Origin: Oscillospiraceae bacterium
Lineage (GTDB): Bacteria; Bacillota; Clostridia; Oscillospirales; Oscillospiraceae
Length of the DNA stretch: 34,857 nt
Assembly (NCBI GenBank): GCA_022792555.1
Contig: JAAWBF010000079.1
Coordinates: 1 to 34,857 of the forward strand
Direction: 5' to 3'
Shown: in pieces, positions 1-9,043 of the stretch
How the letters are laid out: every line of letters begins with the position of its first letter
Position numbering within the stretch: the first letter of the stretch is position 1
Program-made: the position numbers and the translations under genes
The notes under the pieces: generated by a model
Database searches by the model: none
What the model was told of the DNA's origin: nothing
What the model saw: only the letters and a program-made list of their open reading frames with translations

Positions 1-2604
1 GTTGCCCAGTGTGACCACATGGGGTGGGAGGCGGACCGTTTTCAGGGCGGTGCAGACTGCAAAGGCCGCTTTTTCAATCGACATCAGCCCCTCCGGCAGC
101 TCAATGGCGCCCAGACTGGTGCAGCTGTGAAAGGCCCAGGCGCCAATCTGGCGTATCCCTGCGCCGAAGGTCACCTTCTCCAGGCTGGTACAGCCGTGGA
201 AGGCATCTATGGAGACACGAGTCAACTGGTCAGGGAGGTTGACCTGTTTTAATCCGGTGCAGAACTCAAAGGCGCAGTCGCCCAGGTTTTGCAGGCTCTT
301 AGGGAGTACGGCCCTGGTGATGTCTGTGTTCTCCCGGAACCAAGAGGGGTGGACCGTCTCCACCCCCTCCGGGATGAGGCAAACCCCCTGCGTTCCCTGG
401 GGCAGATAGCAGAGGGTATTGTCTTTGGTTCGGTACAGTCCGCCATCCTCAGGGTGGATGGAAAAATGAGGGTTGTCCGCTGCGGCGCTGAGTTCCGTTA
501 TGGATGGGCAGCCCAGAAAGGCGGTGGGGTCGATCTGCCGAATGCCTGCCGGGAGAAAGACAGACTGGATGCTCTTGCGCAGATCACGGACAGCCTCGGT
601 GAGGGGGGCGGCAAAGGGACTAAAGGCGAAGGGCCCGATCTCTGTCACCAGCTCCCGGCCAATGCGATCCGGGATGATTACCTGGGTCTCCGTCCCCTTA
701 TAGCCCAAAATACACAGGCCGCCTTTTTTCGCCTTTTGGTAGCGCCAGGATTTTTTGGCCTCCGCAGCTGGGACCGCCCCGGTCTCTAGAGCCTTTAGCT
801 GCCGCTCGAACTCCTTGTCCGGATCTCTGGGCTTGAAATGCGCCTGCTGATAGGCCAGCAGCATGGAGGTGAGCTCTGCGTCCCCCTGGGCCAGCTGGAG
901 GATATCGTCAAAGTCGGAGGCTGGAATCATCTTCTCCTGGGTCATGAGATAGAGCAGCGGTTTGGACCGGGCGGCAATGGCGTAGAGCCGCTTGCGCTGA
1001 CCACGAATATACTTGAGGTACCCGGAGCGGACCTCCTCGGACAGTATCGTTCCGTCGGCGTAGCAGTGGGCAAAGCCCACGGATGCCGGGACACGGAAGG
1101 GGGTAGGGAGCTTGGAGAAGGGGATCTTGGGGGTAATCAGGGCGGAGCAGGGGTCCTCAAAGCAGTTGTTCAGGGCGTTCGGGTCCAGCTGGGTGTGTTC
1201 CCCCTGCACGACCACCTCTCGGAGGGCTTTACACCTACCCAAACGGTTGAGGAAGGTCAGGCCGGCGGGAAGGACCAGCCGCTCCAGATGGTCGCAGCTG
1301 GAAAAGGCCGCAGCCTCAATCTGGGTGACACTCTCTGGAATGGTAAGCTGGGTTAGGGCGGTACAGGCTGCAAAAGCGCAGGTCTCAATGCAGATGACAC
1401 CCTTCGGGATGGTCACATGGGTCAGGGCGATACAGCCCCGAAAGAGACTGCGGCTCAGATCGGTCAGGCCCTCCGGCAGAGTCACCCTGGTCAGGCTGGT
1501 ACAGCCGTCAAATACGCCCTCGCCCAGCATCTGGACGCTGTTCGGAACTGCAATGTGCGTCAGGCTGGTGCAGGCTGCAAAGGCGTTCTTGCCAATCTCC
1601 CGCAGGCCCTCTGGGAGGATCACCTCGGTCAGGCACCCGCACTTCCAAAAGGCGCTGGGGCCCAGCCTGGTCACAGAGGGAGGAATGGTATAGCTGCCGG
1701 TGTGCGGAGTCAGCATACGGATCAAAGTTCCGCCCTGCTGGAACAGAACGCCATCCTTGATGTAAAACTGAGAATTGCCTCGGAAGGTGATCTCCGGATT
1801 GGGACAGCCGTAAAAGGCGCTGGCGTCAATCCGCAAAACACTCTCCGGGATGGAGACACTGCGCAGACTGGTACAGTTGTCAAAGAGATAGGCGGGCAGC
1901 TCGGCGGTGCCGTTCTGGATGACTATGTGGGACAGAGCGGTGCAGTCCTTAAACAGGTTGACCGAAAGGGCGCTTCCTTTCGGCAGTATGACGCTGGCCA
2001 GGCTGGTACACCCCTGAAAAATTCCGGAACTCATCCGGTTTACGCTCCGGCTGAACACCACATGGGTCAGTCCAGTACACCTCTGAAAGGCCCCATAACC
2101 CAGCTCCTTCAGCCGCCTTGGGAATACTACGCTAGTCAATCTGGTACAGCCCTCAAAGGCGCTGGCGCCGATCAATTTGAGACTGTTTGGAAAGCAAATC
2201 TCGGTGAGCCCTTCACAGTTCCCAAAGGCGCTCCCGTTGATCTCCTCCAGATGCTTGGGAAGTGTTACCCGCTCCAGGTTGGAGCATCCGTAAAAGGCGC
2301 TGTAGCCAATCGTTGTCACCTCGTCGGGAATGGCGATCTCAGTGAGGGCGCTACAGTCCTGAAAGACGGAGCTGTGGAGCTCTTTTAATCCCTCCGGCAG
2401 GACGATTTCGGTCAGCCCGGTACACCCCTGAAAGGCGGCCCCGCCGATCGCCGTCAGGCCCTCCGGCAGAATCACGCGGGTAATTCCGGTGCGGTCCCGA
2501 AAGGCATAAGTGTCGATAGACGTCACCTGCTCCGGGACTACAACTTCCCCATCCGGACCGTTGTAGCGGTCTAGAACCCCCTTTTTTATCACAAAATCGA
2601 TCAT
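1..2604 (-). CDS. BspA-family leucine-rich repeat protein (LRR_5 type), C-terminus outside window
   Basis: Minus-strand translation from ATG at 2604 is open to the left edge: MIDFVIKKGVLDRYNGPDGEVVVPEQVTSIDTYAFRDRTGITRVILPEGLTAIGGAAFQGCTGLTEIVLPEGL..., many ~23-aa repeats (69-bp DNA periodicity). Missing from the ORF track because it has no stop inside the window. Confidence 0.93.
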   Translation of the reverse strand, partial: MIDFVIKKGVLDRYNGPDGEVVVPEQVTSIDTYAFRDRTGITRVILPEGLTAIGGAAFQGCTGLTEIVLPEGLKELHSSVFQDCSALTEIAIPDEVTTIGYSAFYGCSNLERVTLPKHLEEINGSAFGNCEGLTEICFPNSLKLIGASAFEGCTRLTSVVFPRRLKELGYGAFQRCTGLTHVVFSRSVNRMSSGIFQGCTSLASVILPKGSALSVNLFKDCTALSHIVIQNGTAELPAYLFDNCTSLRSVSIPESVLRIDASAFYGCPNPEITFRGNSQFYIKDGVLFQQGGTLIRMLTPHTGSYTIPPSVTRLGPSAFWKCGCLTEVILPEGLREIGKNAFAACTSLTHIAVPNSVQMLGEGVFDGCTSLTRVTLPEGLTDLSRSLFRGCIALTHVTIPKGVICIETCAFAACTALTQLTIPESVTQIEAAAFSSCDHLERLVLPAGLTFLNRLGRCKALREVVVQGEHTQLDPNALNNCFEDPCSALITPKIPFSKLPTPFRVPASVGFAHCYADGTILSEEVRSGYLKYIRGQRKRLYAIAARSKPLLYLMTQEKMIPASDFDDILQLAQGDAELTSMLLAYQQAHFKPRDPDKEFERQLKALETGAVPAAEAKKSWRYQKAKKGGLCILGYKGTETQVIIPDRIGRELVTEIGPFAFSPFAAPLTEAVRDLRKSIQSVFLPAGIRQIDPTAFLGCPSITELSAAADNPHFSIHPEDGGLYRTKDNTLCYLPQGTQGVCLIPEGVETVHPSWFRENTDITRAVLPKSLQNLGDCAFEFCTGLKQVNLPDQLTRVSIDAFHGCTSLEKVTFGAGIRQIGAWAFHSCTSLGAIELPEGLMSIEKAAFAVCTALKTVRLPPHVVTLGN

Positions 2605-2650
2605 GATATCAACCTCATTTCATTTCACAGGCTTATCACGCTTTCCGCGG

Positions 2651-2689
2651 CTGATACGACAGCAATTTTGAAGGCTGCTATCGTATCAG
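2651..2689. repeat. Palindromic intergenic repeat (ctgatacgacagca...tgctatcgtatcag), related to one end of the repeats at 14325 and 17581; contains the VWA stop codon and may act as terminator
   Basis: Inverted repeat; shares the core GACAGCAATTTTGAAG..GCTATCG with the two other copies. Confidence 0.6.
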
Positions 2690-4044
2690 AGTTCCTCTCG
2701 CTGCAACACCAGCTTGATGGCCCAAGGAGGGACGGAGGGGGTGTTATAGTCGTCTTCCAAAAAGACGAAGGCGGCGTCATAGGCCGGTTTTTGGGCGGGG
2801 AAGGTCCCATAGCCATCGGTGAAGTAGATCAAGCCCTTGAGATTTTCAAACTCGCGGCTTTGTATCAGATGGTCCACATAGGAGAAGACGGGACGAAAGT
2901 CAGTCCCGCCCAGGCCGCGGATCTCCATGGTTCTGAGATAGGCGTCAAATTCCTCCTGACTGGTGATTTTCGCGTCCACTTGGATCTGTGCGTCGCACTG
3001 GAGGATGTGGACGTTGATTTTGGAGAAAAAGCTCTCGGTACTCTTTAAGATGTTGTAGGTCTTCTGGATAAACTTCTGGACCAGATCCCCGGCCACCGAT
3101 CCGGAGGTGTCAATGGCGATGACAAATTCCCGGATGCGCTTGACCTCCCGGTACTCCAGGGGCTCGATAAGGGGCATTTTTTCGTAGAGCCTGAGACCAT
3201 AGGTGTAGTAGACATAGTCAAACTCGTCGGGGTTGAGCTTCATGACCTCCCCCCGGACGGCGAATTTTTTCAAAAAGGCGGTGTAGTCGTATTTCTCCCG
3301 GTTGAGGGCGGCCAGGCTTTGGGTCAGAGAACCGGCTTGGTCCCCCTGCTGCTTGGAGAAAGTATTTAAATCGACCTCCAGCTGATGGCCCAGCTCCTTC
3401 CAGCGCTCCAGGCTGCCGCCCTTTCCCATGCCCATCCGCAATTCACCAGGCGCCAGAGCGGACTTGGGGCCGCCATCCTTGGAGGACCAGGTGAGCTTGA
3501 CCTCCCAGACGTACCAGAGTCGGTGGTCATCCACGGCAAAGAGCTGGGTCAGCTCTGCAATGCGGATAGGAGGCAGAGGGTGTTCCTGTAAAAAACGGTA
3601 GATATGCTCGGCTGTCAGATAACGCACATGGCCCCGCAGCTCCTCTAGCACCGCCCGGCGGGATCCGTCCGCCGGGCTGGGCGTTACTGCAGACAGGTCA
3701 AAGAGGATGGATTCTGCCGCCATATCACAGGCCAGATCCCACAGCACTGGGTCCACCAGCCCGACGAACATATGCTGCAACAGGCAGTGGAGGTGGAGAT
3801 GGAGCAGATCTCTGGCCACATTGTCCTGTCCTGCCCGGTAACGGCGCAGAATGTGGTAGGGGCCGTAAAAGAGGGTTTCTGCGTCAGTGGCCAAAGTGCA
3901 GCTGCGGACTGGCTCCGGCTTCAGCTCGTTGAGGGCCAGGGCCAAAAACCGCAGACGGGTATGGAGCAGGTTGGAGGAGAGCTGGAGGATGTTTTGCGCC
4001 AAAAGCTCTACCTGCCGGTATTGATCCATGCTTTGTTCTGCCAT
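2686..4044 (-). CDS. VWA-like domain protein (DUF2201 / COG3864-type putative metallopeptidase)
   Basis: ORF; start chosen at MAEQSMDQYRQ with upstream GGAGGT; C-terminal VWA MIDAS-like 'FVIAIDTSGSVAGD' and 'GLIYFTDGYGTFP'. Confidence 0.85.
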   Translation of the reverse strand: MAEQSMDQYRQVELLAQNILQLSSNLLHTRLRFLALALNELKPEPVRSCTLATDAETLFYGPYHILRRYRAGQDNVARDLLHLHLHCLLQHMFVGLVDPVLWDLACDMAAESILFDLSAVTPSPADGSRRAVLEELRGHVRYLTAEHIYRFLQEHPLPPIRIAELTQLFAVDDHRLWYVWEVKLTWSSKDGGPKSALAPGELRMGMGKGGSLERWKELGHQLEVDLNTFSKQQGDQAGSLTQSLAALNREKYDYTAFLKKFAVRGEVMKLNPDEFDYVYYTYGLRLYEKMPLIEPLEYREVKRIREFVIAIDTSGSVAGDLVQKFIQKTYNILKSTESFFSKINVHILQCDAQIQVDAKITSQEEFDAYLRTMEIRGLGGTDFRPVFSYVDHLIQSREFENLKGLIYFTDGYGTFPAQKPAYDAAFVFLEDDYNTPSVPPWAIKLVLQREEL

Positions 4045-4177
4045 GATGTACCTCCAAAGGCGATTCTGGTGCTGAAAGCAGGGGGCCACACTTTGCGGCT
4101 GATTTTGTCCCATTTCATTATAGCTGTTTTTTTGCCTTTGTACAGTGTTTGGTTACATAGAAGTTGGAAACAACAGA

Positions 4178-4218
4178 CGCCTGGGGAAAGGTGCTGCTGC
4201 GGCACCTTTCCCCAGGCG
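4178..4218. terminator. Strong hairpin (17-bp perfect stem) downstream of the 4252..4407 remnant
   Basis: cgcctggggaaaggtgc / gcacctttccccaggcg with 7-nt loop. Confidence 0.75.
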
Positions 4219-4251
4219 TTGCTGCTATCTGATTTGAGTTTAGAGCAGGCC

Positions 4252-4407
4252 TTATCCAACACATTTTTGACAGGGAGTAATTTTAATTCCGGTGTAATCC
4301 AGGGCTTCCTGTTCCTGCCGTCCTGCCGCTGCTGCGCTTCCAATCAGACCGCACAGGACCAGCGCAGCGACAAAACCGGACAGAAAGCCTCTCCATTGAG
4401 TTCTCAT
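4252..4407 (-). pseudogene. Truncated signal-peptide remnant of a copper amine oxidase N-terminal ('stalk') domain protein
   Basis: Translation MRTQWRGFLSGFVAALVLCGLIGSAAAAGRQEQEALDYTGIKITPCQKCVG*: signal peptide followed by the family's characteristic '..DYTGIKIT', then abrupt stop and terminator hairpin. Only 51 aa, so not in the ORF track. Confidence 0.65.
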
Positions 4408-4506
4408 ACTCAAAAATACGCTCTTAACTGTCTTATATTGTGATATTTTCCACTTCCAATTATAGCAGAGACTATCTGCTTGTCAATCTATTCTGGGGAA
4501 GCGAGC

Positions 4507-5841
4507 TCAGGGCAGCTCCTCCTGCACCTGCTCATAGACCTGCTCCGGCCGGCCGCGGGTTGAGGTCCTCCGCTCGGAGACCACCCGAAGGATTCCGGTA
4601 TTGGTCATGGCTTTTAAAAAGTAGTTTGCCCCCCGGCGGGTGACAGACAGCTTCATAGCCAGCTCCTGGGCTGTAATACGTCTGTTGGGCATGTCATTTA
4701 AAATGGTCAACACCTTTGAAATGGTGAGAGAGGACAGGCCAGTGCGGGTCACCGCCCGGTGGGGCACCTTTGGCAGAATGGGGACGGCCAGCACATGCTC
4801 TTCTCCCAGCGGACCGATGAGCTCCTCCTTTTCGTTGATCAGATGGCTGCGTCCTGTGATATCCGCCTCCCGTACAGCATGAATCGCGTTTAACCGCGCC
4901 TGATAGATATCCTGTCCGATTCCATAACCAATATAAGTTTTAAAATCTAGGTGCTGGGCGAGAAAGGCGCTGATATGACACTGAGTAAAATTTTCGGTAT
5001 ATTGGACAACGGTTTTCCGGCTGGTTAAAATTTCAAATCCAAAATGTTGCCGCTGGACTACATGGTCCAGCGCATCTCCAATCAGTTGTCCAAGGGCCTT
5101 TTGCAGGGCGGCACAGCGCTGTTCAAAAGCGGCCTTCGTAACATTGCCAGGCTCCGAGGTCCAGATGTTGATATGGATGGCAGAGGGCAGATTTTCCTGC
5201 ATTTTTTGCAGCTCAATGTCGTGCAACAGCTGGCTGCAGGCCCGTTTGATGCTGTCCAAATTGGGATAGGGGTAGAAAATTGGGACCCCTTTTCCCCGCA
5301 GTGTGGGCACTAATTCGCTGAAGCGAGTAATAATAAAATCGACCTGGTTGGTATTCCAGATCTGAAGTAGCTTTTGGTACTGCTCCTGCTCCAGCTGCTG
5401 TAGGGCCTCTACGCTGCAGCGGCTGGGGTCCATGCGCATGGTGTCCGAGAGGGGGATGTCGTGCTCCATGGTCAGAAAGGTATGAAGGTCTACCTGGAAG
5501 CCCTCCAGAAAATCCGAGTGGATTCTGGACAGATCCTTGAGCTGACCCGCGTCCAGCAGCTTGACGTAAAGACGGAAGAGGGCGGCATCGTCAATGTCAA
5601 AGGGGAGGATCACGCGGCGCTCATGGGGAAAGGCGCTCTGGAGTACCTGGGCAAACAGGGTGCTGCACGTCAATACACCGTCCACCTCCTCTGGGATGGT
5701 TCGGTAGACCTGGGCAATGTCCAGCTCAAATGGACGGTACGAGTAAATGCGGTAGTCACAGTCTAAATGCAGCTTAGAAAGGCAGGCTTCAATCTGTGGC
5801 TTGATAAAATCGGTTGCCAAAATGGCGATTTGATAGCTCAT
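4507..5841 (-). CDS. Transcriptional regulator: N-terminal PrpR_N/receptor-like domain, central GGDEF-like/palm-like domain, C-terminal winged helix
   Basis: ORF 444 aa; 'TYIGYGIGQDIYQARLNAIHAVREA' palm-domain-like motif; C-terminal 'RRITAQELAMKLSVTRRGANYFLKAMTNTGIL' winged helix. Divergent from the FolB operon. Confidence 0.6.
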   Translation of the reverse strand: MSYQIAILATDFIKPQIEACLSKLHLDCDYRIYSYRPFELDIAQVYRTIPEEVDGVLTCSTLFAQVLQSAFPHERRVILPFDIDDAALFRLYVKLLDAGQLKDLSRIHSDFLEGFQVDLHTFLTMEHDIPLSDTMRMDPSRCSVEALQQLEQEQYQKLLQIWNTNQVDFIITRFSELVPTLRGKGVPIFYPYPNLDSIKRACSQLLHDIELQKMQENLPSAIHINIWTSEPGNVTKAAFEQRCAALQKALGQLIGDALDHVVQRQHFGFEILTSRKTVVQYTENFTQCHISAFLAQHLDFKTYIGYGIGQDIYQARLNAIHAVREADITGRSHLINEKEELIGPLGEEHVLAVPILPKVPHRAVTRTGLSSLTISKVLTILNDMPNRRITAQELAMKLSVTRRGANYFLKAMTNTGILRVVSERRTSTRGRPEQVYEQVQEELP

Positions 5842-6066
5842 GGTACGCTCTCCTCTCTATTTCGAGCGGGCCGCGGTGCGGACACCGCACTGTTTGTTCG
5901 ACAGCTTATAGCGGCTCTCTCCTATTGTACCATGATCTGCCCGAAAATCCAGCACTACTTTACTTCCTTAAATATTCTTTAATTGAAAATAGCGCTTCCT
6001 TAAGGTCGATTTTTCAGATATTAATTGTGATATTGTACAAAAGAATAAAAGACAGAGGCTTCAAGC

Positions 6067-6094
6067 TTGACTTTGCAACAGAGGGTGGTATAAT
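6067..6094 (+). promoter_or_regulatory. Sigma-A-like promoter for the Fe-ADH/FolB operon
   Basis: TTGACT-N16-TATAAT about 75 bp upstream of the ATG at 6171. Confidence 0.7.
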
Positions 6095-6170
6095 GAAATC
6101 AAAATTACTTCCTTATATATTCCTAAATAAATTTTAAGTCCATTTATACCACAAAAAAGGGGATATTTCG

Positions 6171-7373
6171 ATGCTGAATAGTACATTTTTAAGCCCTACA
6201 CGCCTGATTATTGGCGCAAATACCCATCAGCAGGCTGGAAAGTGGGTCTGCGCCTACGGCGGGCATAAGGTCCTGCTCCACCATGACAGCGGGTACGTCA
6301 AGCAATGCGGCCTGGTCGATGAAATTTCCGCCGCGCTTCAGGCGGAGGGGTTGGAGGTCGTGGAGCTGGGCGGTGTCGTCCCCAATCCACATCTGGAGCT
6401 GGTGTACCAAGGGATTTCCCTGTGCCGGCAGGAGGGAGTTGACTTTTTGCTGGCCGTGGGCGGCGGGAGTGTGATTGACTCAACCAAGGCCATCGCAATG
6501 GGACTGCCCTATGAGGGGGATGTCTGGGATTTCTTTGTGGAGGAGGACAGTATCCCCCACGCGATCCCGGAAAAAAGCACCCCCATTGGTGTGGTGCTCA
6601 CCATTGCCGCCACCGGGAGTGAGGCCTCCAACAGCTGTGTAATCACAAAGGCGGACGAGAATCTCAAACGCTTTTGCGACAACGACATCAACCGTCCGGT
6701 GTTTGCCATTGAAAACCCCATGCTGACCATGAGCCTGCCGCCAAAACAGACCGCCTACGGCATCATTGATATCATGTCCCACTCGATGGAGCGCTACTTT
6801 ACACCGGAAATAGGGGGTAATGAGCTGACCAATCGTCTGGCAGAGGCGATTTTCTTTACCTGTATGACCTGTGGCAAAATCTTGCTGGAGCATCCCGACG
6901 ACTATGAGGCCAGAGCCAGCTTGATGCTCGCCTCCTCCCTCTCACACAACGGACTGACAGGGATTGGCCGTACCGGGGATTGGGCCTCCCATTTTATTGA
7001 GCATGAGCTCTCCGGTGATTATAATGTCACCCACGGCGCGGGTCTGGCGGTGATCATCCCCGCCTGGATGAAATATGTCTACCGGGAAAATCTCCCCCTG
7101 TTCTACCGCTGGGCCACCGTTGTGATGCAGGTGGCGCCAAGCGGCGACCAGGACACGGTCATCCAAACCGGCATTGCCCGGCTGGAGGACTTCCTCCGTA
7201 GCCTGGGCGCGCCGGTGCGGCTGGGTGAGCTGGAGGGTGTCCCTGCTCTGACTGAGGAAGATTTCTGTCGCATGGCAAAACGGGTGCGCAAGGTCCATCC
7301 AGATGGCAGTGTCGGCTGGGTAAAGCAGCTCAATACCGAGGATATTGTAGCGATCTTCCGGCTGGCCCGGTAG
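6171..7373 (+). CDS. Iron-containing alcohol dehydrogenase (BDH/YqhD-like)
   Basis: GGGSVIDSTKAIA motif, DIMSHSMERYF, HFIEHELSGDYNVTHGAGLAVIIPAW metal-binding region. Confidence 0.92.
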   Translation: MLNSTFLSPTRLIIGANTHQQAGKWVCAYGGHKVLLHHDSGYVKQCGLVDEISAALQAEGLEVVELGGVVPNPHLELVYQGISLCRQEGVDFLLAVGGGSVIDSTKAIAMGLPYEGDVWDFFVEEDSIPHAIPEKSTPIGVVLTIAATGSEASNSCVITKADENLKRFCDNDINRPVFAIENPMLTMSLPPKQTAYGIIDIMSHSMERYFTPEIGGNELTNRLAEAIFFTCMTCGKILLEHPDDYEARASLMLASSLSHNGLTGIGRTGDWASHFIEHELSGDYNVTHGAGLAVIIPAWMKYVYRENLPLFYRWATVVMQVAPSGDQDTVIQTGIARLEDFLRSLGAPVRLGELEGVPALTEEDFCRMAKRVRKVHPDGSVGWVKQLNTEDIVAIFRLAR

Positions 7374-7394
7374 CACCGGGGAGGAGGATCTGCG

Positions 7395-7799
7395 ATGGGA
7401 GTCTATTGTGACACGATTTTGGTCAAAAATGCAGTATTTTACGCCTATCACGGCGCCACACAGCCTCAAATCCGACAGGGTCAGCGTTTTATCATCGACG
7501 CCAGTGTGACACAGGACATGTCCCAGGCCTGCGAACAGGACACAATGGCCGGATGCCTGGACTGCGGGGAACTCTATCAGATCTTGGAGGAGGTGACAAC
7601 CCGCAGAAGATATCATCTGATGCAGACCCTGGCCTTGGCCATCATTGAGGAGATAAAAGCGAGATATCCAAAGGTAAAGCGCGTCACCATCGGCGCCTGT
7701 AAGGCGTCCTGCGTCCTGTATCGAGACTGTTGTCAAGTTCCGGGCGGCGGCGGGATCGTTCGGGATCGGATTGGCGTCACCTTGACCAGGGATTTTTAG
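7395..7799 (+). CDS. FolB-like T-fold protein, Cys-rich variant 1
   Basis: FolB-like pattern '..FYAYHGAT..QGQRFIIDASV..D......GELYQILEEV......LMQTLALAIIEEI...VTIGACK..VTLTR'. Confidence 0.8.
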   Translation: MGVYCDTILVKNAVFYAYHGATQPQIRQGQRFIIDASVTQDMSQACEQDTMAGCLDCGELYQILEEVTTRRRYHLMQTLALAIIEEIKARYPKVKRVTIGACKASCVLYRDCCQVPGGGGIVRDRIGVTLTRDF

Positions 7800-7919
7800 G
7801 CTCTGTTTGCTCCCTGCCAATACGCCCCACGGTGTGCGATTTTTGGGACATGCCCCGATTTTTGTTGACCCAGCAGGTGCTGTTTTTTTAGGATTTCATT
7901 TAGAAATGGAGGAGTTATC

Positions 7920-8975
7920 ATGAAAAAGCGTTTGTCCCTTGCTCTAGCCCTTGTGCTCATTGCCGGCATCCTGGCCGGATGCAGCAAAAATCCCGCCCCC
8001 ACAGAGAGCGCGGGGAGCAGCAGTCCGCCGGAAAATGACGCGCTGCGCGTCGCCCTCCTGCTGACCGGAACCATCAACGACGCCAGCTACAACCAGCAGA
8101 TGTACGAAGCCGCAGAGCAGGCCAAGGAGCTGTACGGAATTGATATCGCCTTTACCGAGTCCATCGCCCTGGCCGATATGCAGCGGGCAGTTCAGGACTA
8201 CGCTGACAAGGGCTACGACCTGCTGATTGCCAATGGCTATGACTTTAACGACGCTATTATGAGTGTGGCGAAGGAATTCCCGGAGACCAAGTTTGCCATC
8301 ATCGGCGGTTCGGAGGGCAACGGCTCTAACGCGGCCTCCTACCGGCATTATACCCCCCATGTGGGCTTTTTGGCGGGCGCTATCTCAGCGCTGAAGTCAG
8401 AGACCAATGTGGTCTCCATTGTGGCGGGCATGTCCTTCCCCCATGTGGTTGACGCGGTCAACGCTTTCGAGGCCGGCGCCAAGTATGTCAACCCGGACTG
8501 CAATGTCATCACCGGTTATATTGAGTCTTGGACAGACTCCGCAAAGGCAAAGGAAATGACGGCGGCCGCAATCGCCTCCGGCGCTGATATGATCTACTGC
8601 TCGGCCAACGCCGCCGCCTTGGGCGCCTATGAGGCCATTGAGGAGGCCAACGACGCAGGAAAGAAGGTTGCCGCAGTGGGCGCGACCTCTGATATGTACG
8701 ATACTGCCCCCGATCTGATCCTGGTCTCCATCATCCAAAGCCAGGGCCAGCTTGCCCTGGACGTGATCCAGGATGTGATAGAAGGGTCTTTTACAGGCGG
8801 CGTTGAAGTTGTCGGGATTGAGTCCACTTCGATTGCGCTGTCCGACTGGCACGGTCATGAGAGCTGGCTGCCGGAGGGCGCAATGGATACCATTGATACC
8901 ATCATCGCTGGATTGGAGGACGGCTCCCTTGTCAAGGACGGCATCTGCCCCAAATCCTGCTATGACGAGACCTAG
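7920..8975 (+). CDS. BMP family ABC transporter substrate-binding lipoprotein
   Basis: Lipobox MKKRLSLALALVLIAGILAGC; BMP/PnrA-like 'LLTGTINDASYNQQMYEAAEQAKE', 'FAIIGGSEGN', 'HVGFLAGAISAL'. Confidence 0.9.
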   Translation: MKKRLSLALALVLIAGILAGCSKNPAPTESAGSSSPPENDALRVALLLTGTINDASYNQQMYEAAEQAKELYGIDIAFTESIALADMQRAVQDYADKGYDLLIANGYDFNDAIMSVAKEFPETKFAIIGGSEGNGSNAASYRHYTPHVGFLAGAISALKSETNVVSIVAGMSFPHVVDAVNAFEAGAKYVNPDCNVITGYIESWTDSAKAKEMTAAAIASGADMIYCSANAAALGAYEAIEEANDAGKKVAAVGATSDMYDTAPDLILVSIIQSQGQLALDVIQDVIEGSFTGGVEVVGIESTSIALSDWHGHESWLPEGAMDTIDTIIAGLEDGSLVKDGICPKSCYDET

Positions 8976-9043
8976 TACTCCCTCCGGGGGCGAAGGCAGG
9001 TAAGAAATCCATTTTATCAATAACTTGTTTGAGGTAGGCGGTC

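Noticed and set aside
289-2388. Long plus-strand ORFs (289..789, 838..1356, 1417..2388)
   Set aside because: Antisense shadows of the minus-strand LRR gene; the 69-bp repeat period keeps the opposite frame open. No RBS and no recognisable domain, whereas the minus frame is a clear LRR protein.
1-2604. 69-bp periodic DNA repeats considered as CRISPR-like or satellite array
   Set aside because: Repeats are degenerate and in frame, encoding LRR units; no spacer structure and no cas genes.
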